Shown here one piece after another: positions 1-4,805 of a stretch of 5,397 bases of DNA; the first letter of the stretch is position 1, and each line of letters starts with the position of its first letter. The stretch spans positions 1-5,397 of the forward strand of contig JAUVOA010000120.1 in NCBI GenBank assembly GCA_030599445.1, in the 5' to 3' direction. The notes beneath the pieces are model-generated. The model searched no databases, had not been told where the DNA came from, and saw only the letters and a list, made by a program, of their open reading frames with translations. Both the position numbers and the translations under genes were made by a program. This DNA comes from Atribacterota bacterium. GTDB taxonomy: Bacteria > Atribacterota > Phoenicimicrobiia > Phoenicimicrobiales > Phoenicimicrobiaceae.

Positions 1-477
1 AATAGTAAGCTTTAGTGACTCAGCCATACTATCAAGTCCCGGTCCAACATCTTCTAAATGGTCTTCTCGCACATTGGTGATAACACCGATGGTCGATTTT
101 ACCATCTTGTGTTCTGAAACCCATTGTAGTTCCGGGCTAATCGCCATACATTCTACTATTAAAACATCGACATTTCTTTTTTCTGCTTCTTTAAAAATCT
201 TTAGCTGTTCTATAATATTGGGGTTACCTCTTCGTTTAAGAGGGGTTTCCGTTCCATCTTCAAAGATTAACCGAGGCAAAGTGCCGGTGGTTTTGGCGAG
301 CACCTTAAAGCCCGCTTCTCTTAAGCTGGCTGCTATTAAGCGGGTAGTCGTTGATTTTCCCCTGGTCCCATTAATATGTATACGAATAGGAATACTATTC
401 ACTCTTTTTTGGTGACTAATTTGTTCGATAATCCCCCAGATTATAAATATTGTACTAAATATAAAAATAATAAACAT
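1..477 (-). CDS. pgsB: PgsB/CapB poly-gamma-glutamate synthetase, N-terminal part (cut by window edge)
   Basis: ATP-dependent ligase that joins glutamates through the gamma-carboxyl to make poly-gamma-glutamate at the inner face of the membrane, normally with PgsC and PgsA. The visible 159 residues start with a hydrophobic anchor (about residues 1-18). A Mur-ligase-type P-loop follows, GTRGKST at 37-43 within HINGTRGKSTTTR. Next come KTTGT (62-66), a basic KRRGNPNIIEQ segment (81-91), VECMA (108-112) and TNVREDH (134-140). From memory, this order and spacing match Bacillus PgsB closely, which is about 390 residues, so roughly the last 60% lies beyond base 1. The ATG (complement of 475-477) has AAGGA five bases upstream (complement of 483-487). 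The gene diverges from the PgsW-like gene; pgsC is not in view. The family call is firm; polymer composition and whether it is a capsule or secreted are unknown. Confidence 0.95.
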   Translation of the reverse strand, partial: MFIIFIFSTIFIIWGIIEQISHQKRVNSIPIRIHINGTRGKSTTTRLIAASLREAGFKVLAKTTGTLPRLIFEDGTETPLKRRGNPNIIEQLKIFKEAEKRNVDVLIVECMAISPELQWVSEHKMVKSTIGVITNVREDHLEDVGPGLDSMAESLKLTI

Positions 478-500
478 GTCTTTCCTTCTTTTTCAAGTAA

Positions 501-529
501 ATTCTATCATTTAGTTTCAATATTTTCAA
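501..529 (-). promoter_or_regulatory. Extended -10 promoter for pgsB
   Basis: Read on the minus strand, TTGAAA (529-524) is followed after exactly 17 bases by TAGAAT (506-501). A TGA just before it (509-507) gives an extended -10, TGATAGAAT. A start near base 494 would give a leader of about 17 bases that still holds the AAGGA ribosome binding site. The architecture matches the promoter called for the reductase gene at 2916-2944. The call rests on consensus match only. Confidence 0.55.
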
Positions 530-605
530 AATAATAATCTACCATCATGATAAATTTGTAAAAACTATTTCAGAAAAGTTGATACAGGTAAAATTTATTA
601 TAATT

Positions 606-633
606 TTGACAAAAGATAAGAATTAATTAGAAT
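606..633 (+). promoter_or_regulatory. Sigma-70-like promoter for the pgsW-like gene
   Basis: A perfect TTGACA (606-611) is followed after 16 bases by TAGAAT (628-633), which is one base off TATAAT. The predicted start near 640 leaves a leader of about 50 bases before the ATG at 691. It points away from the pgsB promoter, and the two -35 boxes are about 76 bases apart. One regulator bound between them could therefore control both genes, but no clear operator was found there. Confidence 0.55.
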
Positions 634-674
634 AGATATAGCAGTTTTAACTAAAATATTTATTTTTTATAATT

Positions 675-680
675 GAAGGA
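675..680 (+). promoter_or_regulatory. Ribosome binding site that fixes the pgsW start
   Basis: GAAGGA at 675-680 lies 10 bases upstream of the ATG at 691. The alternative in-frame TTG at 673 would overlap this site and has no Shine-Dalgarno sequence of its own, so the ATG at 691 is preferred. Confidence 0.7.
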
Positions 681-690
681 AAAAATATTA

Positions 691-1776
691 ATGAATAGCT
701 GGATAAAGGGAAAGTTATCACTGATTTACCTTTTTTGGGCGTTAATTATTTTACTCGTTGGATTACTACTGATAGAACAAACTAAATTTATTCAGCCAAC
801 TTCTTATTATACTGAACAAATTCAAGCTGCACAACTTATGAAAAGCTCTTTGGAAGCAATTAAAGAAGAACGGTTAAAAAGAGCCATTCCATTAGACGTA
901 GGATTAGACCCCAATCAAACTGGCATTATCGGCAAAGAATATACTCAACTTACTACTACTTTGGGGAATCTTGAGGCAAAAAGAACTAGCACAAATCCTG
1001 CTTTTGCTGCTTTATTGGTTAAATATTTTAAAGAAGCTAATTTAAAAAAAGGGGATGTAATTGCCATTGGGGCCAGTGGTTCTTTTCCAGCTTTAATTTT
1101 GGCTACCCTTTCTGCTACCAGAGTGTTGGAATTAGAACCACTACTCATCTATTCTGTTGGCTCATCAGAATATGGAGCTAATATTTCCGAATTTACTTTT
1201 GTACAGATGTTGGATAGTTTAAATGGAAAAAATATTATACCTTACAAACTACTAGCCATTTCTATGGGGGGATATCTTGACCAGGCTGAGGGAATGTTTT
1301 ATCCTGATTCACAGGATACTATAAAAAAAATAGTTCAAAATTCTGGTACTTTAGTTATTGATGCGGATAGCATAGAAGAAAACATCCTGCAAAGAATGCA
1401 ACTTTACAGAGCAGCTTCGAACGGAAAACCGATTAAAGCCTTTGTAAATATCGGTGGTGCTACACCGAACTATGGCGATACCAATGCTTCAATAACTTAT
1501 CCCAATGGATTAGTTATTAATGGTCCAAAAATTCCCGATCATCCCGAACGAGGTCTAATCTTCGAATATCAAAATTTAGGAATCCCTATTATACATCTAT
1601 TAAATATCAGAGATTTAGCCGTAAAAAATGGATTACCAATTGACCCTACGCCATTGCCTGAAATAGGAGAAGGGGGAGTGTACTGGCGGATTGCTTATAA
1701 TAAATATATTATTATTTTCGCAATTGGAATAGAATTTTTATACTTGTTTTGGGTTTTAAAAATAAGACACAAATAA
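691..1776 (+). CDS. pgsW: PgsW-like poly-gamma-glutamate system protein
   Basis: A 361-residue membrane protein of the family annotated as 'poly-gamma-glutamate system protein' (PgsW), found with PgsB and PgsC in genomes that lack the classical Bacillus set; its exact biochemical role is not established. There is an N-terminal membrane segment (about 9-28, after a basic MNSWIKGK start) and a second near the C-terminus (about 339-356, then KIRHK). This suggests both ends inside and a roughly 300-residue domain outside. Segments I recognise from the family are LDVGLDP (68-74), TTTLGNLEAKRTSTNPAFAALL (88-109), a glycine/serine-rich GDVIAIGASGSFPAL (121-135) and FVNIGGATPNYGDT (251-264). It has its own promoter and diverges from pgsB, whereas the usual arrangement is a same-strand pgsB-pgsC-pgsW run. 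Its stop lies 3 bases from that of the convergent reductase gene. The family call is fairly sure; the function is inferred from context. Confidence 0.85.
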   Translation: MNSWIKGKLSLIYLFWALIILLVGLLLIEQTKFIQPTSYYTEQIQAAQLMKSSLEAIKEERLKRAIPLDVGLDPNQTGIIGKEYTQLTTTLGNLEAKRTSTNPAFAALLVKYFKEANLKKGDVIAIGASGSFPALILATLSATRVLELEPLLIYSVGSSEYGANISEFTFVQMLDSLNGKNIIPYKLLAISMGGYLDQAEGMFYPDSQDTIKKIVQNSGTLVIDADSIEENILQRMQLYRAASNGKPIKAFVNIGGATPNYGDTNASITYPNGLVINGPKIPDHPERGLIFEYQNLGIPIIHLLNIRDLAVKNGLPIDPTPLPEIGEGGVYWRIAYNKYIIIFAIGIEFLYLFWVLKIRHK

Positions 1777-1779
1777 AAG

Positions 1780-2880
1780 TTATTTTTTCTCCCAGGAAGT
1801 TATTTCTTTAAGACGTTCTATTATTGGTAGATGCTGGGTGCAGGCCTCCTCGCATTGTCCGCACTCGATACATTCTTTTGCTCTTGCTCCATGACTTTCT
1901 GTTATGCCCCACAAATAACTTTTCTCTTTCATTTCTTTATCGCTGCTGCCAAATATCTGTTTTTCATTGTAAAGCTGCATATAAGAAGGTACCGGAATAT
2001 CCCGTGGACAGTTGTCACAGTATCCGCAACCGGTACAGGCTGAATTCATATTATTCCCAATTTTTTTTCTGATTCTTTCCAAATCTTTATCATTAAAAGG
2101 CACAGCTTTATCAGCAACGCGGCAGGCCATGTCGATATGTTCACGGGTGGTAAAACCATTAAGCACTACTGATATTTGTGGACAGGATATTAAGAATCGC
2201 AAAGCTGCTTCTGTGGGGGTCTCTCCATCTGAAGCCAAAAAAGAAAGCTCTTTTTCGTGAGTGGGTATGGCTCCTCCGAACAAAGGATTCATGGCAACCA
2301 CGCCATAACCCCTTTTATAGGCAGCCATAACTCCGTCCCAGCGATAGGGGAAATTTAAGATATTAATTCCTAAAAGCACGCCTTCCATCTTGCCATCCTC
2401 TAAGATATGTTTAATTTCTGATCCCGGCTGATGTGAAGAAAAGACAATATGATCAATCAATCCTTCCTCTTTACATTCCAGGAGACCTTCATATTGTCCC
2501 CCAGGTTTCATGGCTAATTCATAATGTTCCATCTTAAGGAGGCGCCAGATGTGGTAAAAATGAATTTTAGGGATACCTAATCGATCTAAAGATTTTTTTA
2601 CCGCTTCTTTTGCTTTTTTTGCAGTATTAAAATCTTTAGGAGTGCCTTTGGTGGAAATATAGAAGTCTTCAGGCATATTCTTAAAGGCAATACCGAAAAT
2701 ATCCTCACTCCGATCTTTACAATAATAAGGAGCGGTATCGAAATAGCTGATTCCTTTAGCACTTGCATAACGAAGAAGTTCGGCATTTTCTTCTTTGCTC
2801 TTGGAAATATCGAATCGCATTCCACCAAAACCTACTGCAGAAACTTTTTTCCCGGTCTTTCCATATTTCTTATAAATCAT
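1780..2880 (-). CDS. Aldo/keto reductase with C-terminal 4Fe-4S ferredoxin-like domain
   Basis: A 366-residue cytoplasmic oxidoreductase of the COG1453 type: an AKR (beta/alpha)8 barrel followed by an iron-sulfur tail. The barrel has GFGGMRF (17-23) and the expected catalytic tetrad: Asp48 and Tyr53 in YFDTAPYY, Lys78 in ISTKGT and His110 in FYHIW. The tail has two cysteine groups, C282/C285/C288/C291 (CTGCGYCDNCP) and C337/C340/C343/C347 (CIECGQCEEAC), enough for two 4Fe-4S clusters. The second group ends CTQHLPI where relatives usually have CPQH-PI. The substrate is unknown; proteins of this type are common in anaerobes and probably couple NAD(P)H to a ferredoxin-like electron route. The ATG is supported by AAGGA seven bases upstream and by a good promoter. 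It is monocistronic as far as can be seen and convergent with the pgsW-like gene. The length is normal and no lesion is visible. Confidence 0.93.
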   Translation of the reverse strand: MIYKKYGKTGKKVSAVGFGGMRFDISKSKEENAELLRYASAKGISYFDTAPYYCKDRSEDIFGIAFKNMPEDFYISTKGTPKDFNTAKKAKEAVKKSLDRLGIPKIHFYHIWRLLKMEHYELAMKPGGQYEGLLECKEEGLIDHIVFSSHQPGSEIKHILEDGKMEGVLLGINILNFPYRWDGVMAAYKRGYGVVAMNPLFGGAIPTHEKELSFLASDGETPTEAALRFLISCPQISVVLNGFTTREHIDMACRVADKAVPFNDKDLERIRKKIGNNMNSACTGCGYCDNCPRDIPVPSYMQLYNEKQIFGSSDKEMKEKSYLWGITESHGARAKECIECGQCEEACTQHLPIIERLKEITSWEKK

Positions 2881-2915
2881 ATTTTTATCCTTTTCGTCTT
2901 TATTGTTTTAAAAAA

Positions 2916-2944
2916 ATTTTATCACCTTCTCTTAATAATTTCAA
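2916..2944 (-). promoter_or_regulatory. Extended -10 promoter for the aldo/keto reductase gene
   Basis: On the minus strand, TTGAAA (2944-2939) is followed after 17 bases by TAAAAT (2921-2916). A preceding TGA (2924-2922) forms an extended -10, TGATAAAAT. A start near 2909 gives a leader of about 29 bases containing the AAGGA site. The -35 hexamer, spacer length and TGATA start are the same as in the pgsB promoter. Confidence 0.55.
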
Positions 2945-3000
2945 AGTAATATTTTAAGGACAGTCTTCTTCTACTATGAAATACGAAAACTTTAGCAGAG

Positions 3001-3037
3001 TTTATAATTTTTGAATAAATTTGAAAAAATTTATAAA
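3001..3037. repeat. AT-rich imperfect inverted repeat
   Basis: TTTATAATTTTT (3001-3012) and AAAAATTTATAAA (3025-3037) are complementary except for one bulged base, separated by 12 bases. It has no G or C in the arms, so the hairpin would be weak and no terminator is claimed. It could be chance in AT-rich DNA or a protein-binding site. Confidence 0.3.
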
Positions 3038-3064
3038 ACCATTTATTCTAATAAAAAAAGACCA

Positions 3065-3100
3065 GAATCACCACGCTCCATGCGATTGCTCACAAGGATA
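3065..3100. repeat. Possible degraded REP/MITE-like dispersed repeat
   Basis: This segment contains CCACGCTCC followed by GCTCACAA. It resembles a short repeat family seen between genes in many environmental bacterial genomes, of the form GATTGCCACGCTCC...GCTCGCAATGA. About two thirds of positions seem to agree, from memory and without a database search. It is markedly more GC-rich than the flanking DNA. If real, it is an old, diverged copy that has lost the ATTGC/GCAAT symmetry of the consensus. Confidence 0.3.
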
Positions 3101-3111
3101 TGATTATAGTG

Positions 3112-3117
3112 TATAAT
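3112..3117 (+). promoter_or_regulatory. Possible -10 box of the tRNA nucleotidyltransferase gene
   Basis: A perfect TATAAT directly follows the degraded repeat. No good -35 exists at 16-18 bases; the nearest candidate is TTGCTC (3086-3091) with a long 20-base spacer. If used, transcription would start near 3124 and the 28-bp palindrome would form a hairpin near the 5' end of the mRNA. Confidence 0.35.
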
Positions 3118-3135
3118 TATTCTAACATTTAGGAA

Positions 3136-3163
3136 GTAGGGGCGTCTTGCAATACGCCCCTAC
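3136..3163. repeat. 28-bp near-perfect palindrome
   Basis: Arms GTAGGGGCGT (3136-3145) and ACGCCCCTAC (3154-3163) are exact reverse complements. The centre, CTTGCAAT, is itself symmetric except for one pair (C3146 with T3153), so 13 of 14 pairs match. It is far more GC-rich than its surroundings and has no following T-run on either strand, so it is not a simple intrinsic terminator. GTAGGGGCG...CGCCCCTAC palindromes occur as dispersed intergenic repeats in many bacteria, which suggests a repeat copy in the leader of the next gene. Confidence 0.8.
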
Positions 3164-3194
3164 CATGATCGTAAGACTGATCGACCGGCTAAAT

Positions 3195-3199
3195 AAAGG
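3195..3199 (+). promoter_or_regulatory. Ribosome binding site that fixes the cca start
   Basis: AAAGG lies seven bases upstream of the ATG at 3207. The in-frame TTG at 3147 and ATG at 3165 lack a well-placed site and fall inside or right after the palindrome, so 3207 is preferred. Confidence 0.6.
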
Positions 3200-3206
3200 T
3201 TTCATA

Positions 3207-4526
3207 ATGATTAAAAAAGAGAAAAACCGTAAATTCAATTTAAAAATTAAATCAAAAAATATAGACCCGGCAGCTTTATTTATAATAAAGAGATTAAATG
3301 ATTCAAACTATGAGGCCTTAGTGGTAGGAGGATGTATCCGCAATCTGATAATGGGAAAAGAAGCCCATGATTGGGATATAACTACCAAGGCTACACCAGA
3401 GGAAATTTCCGGAGTTTTTAAAGAGTTTAAAGTTATTCCGGTGGGTAAAAAATTTGGAACGGTTACTGCAGTTATAGAGCATACTAATTATGAAGTGAGT
3501 ACTTTTAAAAAAAATAAATCAGTACAAACACCAAATTTATTTGAAGATTTAAGACATAGAGATTTTACCATTAATGCTTTAGCCTGGAAAGATGGAGAGG
3601 GAGTAATCGATTATTTTAACGGATTAGAGGACATTAAGCAAAAGATAATAAGGGGAGTGGAAAACCCTTGCAAGCGAATAGAAGAAGACCCCTTGAGGAT
3701 GCTGAGAGCTGTGAGGTTGGCTTGTGAGCTCGATTTTAAAATAGATAAAGCTACCCTCCAGGCGATAGAAGAAAATAGTACGCTGACTAAAAAAGTAAGC
3801 CCTGAGAGGATTAGGGACGAATTTACCAAAATATTGCTGAGCAACTATCCCCGAAGAGGATTTATATTATTGCATCGGCTGGGGCTGTTAAGATTTATTA
3901 TACCTGAATTGCAAAAGTGTGCGGGAATTTATAGAGAAAATTTTCGCGAGGGTGAGGATTTATTGGAACAAATTTTAGATATGGCGGCCAGCCTGCCACC
4001 AGATTTAAATTTGCGGTTATCGGTTCTATTGTATAATATAAAGAGCACATCCCACTTAGATGAAAAAAAAGAAGCTATTGTTAAAATATTGAAGCGGATA
4101 AAATTTAAGAATGCGGTGATTAAAAAAGTAACTGTTCTAACTAAAGAAAATTGGCAAGCCCTTAATTTTTCTAAAAAAATAAATATAAGACAGCTTGCCT
4201 CCAGAATAGGCATAGAGAATTTAGAAGATGCCTGGGAATTAAAGAAAGTTCTTATCAAGGGAAGCCGTAGCTCTGAAAGATTTAAGTTAGATGAAATCGA
4301 AAGAGCAGAAAATAATACAAGAGAAACCCTGCAGGAAAGACCACCCGTATCCCTTAAAGATTTAGCCGTAAACGGCAAGGATCTAATTGAATTAGGGTGT
4401 AAGGAAGGGAAAGAATTGGGGAAAATTCTAAAAAAGCTTTTGGAAATAATTATAGATAGGCCAGAATTAAATAAAAAGAAAATATTGGTCAAACTACTTA
4501 TAGAAAATGAAGAGAACGATCGATAA
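3207..4526 (+). CDS. cca: Class II tRNA nucleotidyltransferase (CCA-adding, or possibly CC-adding)
   Basis: A 439-residue cytoplasmic enzyme that adds or repairs the 3' CCA end of tRNA from CTP and ATP. Class II motifs are in order: A, VVGGCIRN (39-46) with the metal-binding D55 and D57 in HDWDITT; B, RHRDFTINAL (116-125); C, DYFNG (135-139); D, EDPLR (160-164), the nucleotide-selecting EDxxR; and E, ERIRDEFTK (200-208). The C-terminal part has LAVNGKDLIELG (386-397) and DRPELNKK (417-424), as in family members. Two oddities stand out. The stretch between TF (99-100) and DL (114-115) is only 13 residues, where CCA-adding relatives have about 23 including a DxRHP/DxRRP loop. The HD phosphohydrolase region (about 250-300) has Gln255 and Tyr276-Asn277 where His and His-Asp are usual. 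It may therefore be a CC-adding enzyme. A poly(A) polymerase role is possible but less likely. Confidence 0.9.
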   Translation: MIKKEKNRKFNLKIKSKNIDPAALFIIKRLNDSNYEALVVGGCIRNLIMGKEAHDWDITTKATPEEISGVFKEFKVIPVGKKFGTVTAVIEHTNYEVSTFKKNKSVQTPNLFEDLRHRDFTINALAWKDGEGVIDYFNGLEDIKQKIIRGVENPCKRIEEDPLRMLRAVRLACELDFKIDKATLQAIEENSTLTKKVSPERIRDEFTKILLSNYPRRGFILLHRLGLLRFIIPELQKCAGIYRENFREGEDLLEQILDMAASLPPDLNLRLSVLLYNIKSTSHLDEKKEAIVKILKRIKFKNAVIKKVTVLTKENWQALNFSKKINIRQLASRIGIENLEDAWELKKVLIKGSRSSERFKLDEIERAENNTRETLQERPPVSLKDLAVNGKDLIELGCKEGKELGKILKKLLEIIIDRPELNKKKILVKLLIENEENDR

Positions 4527-4643
4527 TTAAGAGGGTCTAATTTATTTCATAAAAATACCATGCTTATCATACAAAAATTACACCATGGATAAAATTGCCT
4601 AAATTTTTTTAAAAGGTTTAAAACATAAAATAACCCGAAGAAG

Positions 4644-4805
4644 ATGCGTAAATTTGCGCTGATGTTCTCATTACTGCCAACTAAAGTAGATATCGATGAT
4701 CATAATGTAATGAGACAATTGATTTCGTATAAAAATCCATGGCTTTGGTTAAAAAAGCAAGTAAAAATTGTATTAAAATCATTAATACAAGGAGAGAAAC
4801 TATAA
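4644..4805 (+). CDS. 53-residue ORF overlapping the Gfo/Idh start, unknown function
   Basis: I do not recognise this product. It begins MRKFALMFSLLPTKVDIDD, passes SYKNPWLW (28-35) and ends in a basic, amphipathic-looking stretch, KKQVKIVLKSLIQGEKL (37-53). Its TAA shares a base with the next ATG (TAATG), and the strong AAGGAGAG site of the next gene lies inside its last codons, as in coupled operon pairs. Evidence against an intact gene: the ATG at 4644 has only a weak GAAGAAG upstream, and the frame is closed by a stop at 4626-4628. It could be a small protein, the C-terminal remnant of a larger gene once upstream in an operon, or chance. The compact start with three closely spaced prolines and aromatics looks protein-like, which is why it is listed. 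Confidence 0.4.
   Translation: MRKFALMFSLLPTKVDIDDHNVMRQLISYKNPWLWLKKQVKIVLKSLIQGEKL
4789..4796 (+). promoter_or_regulatory. Strong ribosome binding site of the Gfo/Idh gene
   Basis: AAGGAGAG, close to the ideal anti-16S match, ends eight bases before the ATG at 4805. It is the best site in the window and suggests efficient translation. No convincing promoter was found in 4527-4804; TAAAAT at 4626-4631 lacks a -35. Confidence 0.75.

Larger units (their letters stand above)
2881..3206. other. 326-base intergenic region between reductase and tRNA nucleotidyltransferase genes
   Basis: No credible gene lies here. Going rightwards, the region holds the reductase leader and promoter (to 2944) and a very AT-rich stretch containing an imperfect inverted repeat (3001-3037). 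It then holds a GC-richer segment resembling a degraded dispersed repeat (3065-3100), a TATAAT box (3112-3117), a 28-bp palindrome (3136-3163) and the ribosome binding site of the next gene (3195-3199). The reading frame of the tRNA enzyme stays open upstream to 3147, but that part encodes the palindrome and not protein conserved in the family. Confidence 0.7.

Noticed and set aside
74..415. A 113-codon plus-strand open frame
   Set aside because: It is fully antisense to the well-conserved N-terminal part of pgsB and has no recognisable domain.
673..690. Earlier TTG start for the pgsW-like gene, adding six residues
   Set aside because: The TTG overlaps the GAAGGA ribosome binding site that serves the ATG at 691, and no site precedes it.
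1771..1785. AAATAA/TTATTT inverted repeat at the convergent stops as a bidirectional terminator
   Set aside because: It is only six A/T pairs formed by the two stop codons themselves; too weak to be an intrinsic terminator.
3147..3206. N-terminal extension of the tRNA nucleotidyltransferase from TTG 3147 or ATG 3165
   Set aside because: It would translate half of the 28-bp palindrome; the family does not need it, and AAAGG is correctly spaced for the ATG at 3207.
3344..3346. Asn46 in place of the usual Asp of GGxVRD as a sign of an inactive nucleotidyltransferase
   Set aside because: GGCVRN variants occur in other active-looking members as I recall, and the metal-binding D55 and D57 are intact.
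3929..4492. A 187-codon open frame on the minus strand inside the tRNA nucleotidyltransferase gene
   Set aside because: It is antisense to a gene with clear family motifs, its product is a low-complexity Ser/Leu/Phe-rich translation, and it has no ribosome binding site evidence.
4559..4588. CCATG...CATGG inverted repeat after the tRNA nucleotidyltransferase gene as a terminator
   Set aside because: The stem is only five pairs with a loop of about 20 bases and no adjacent T-run; probably chance.
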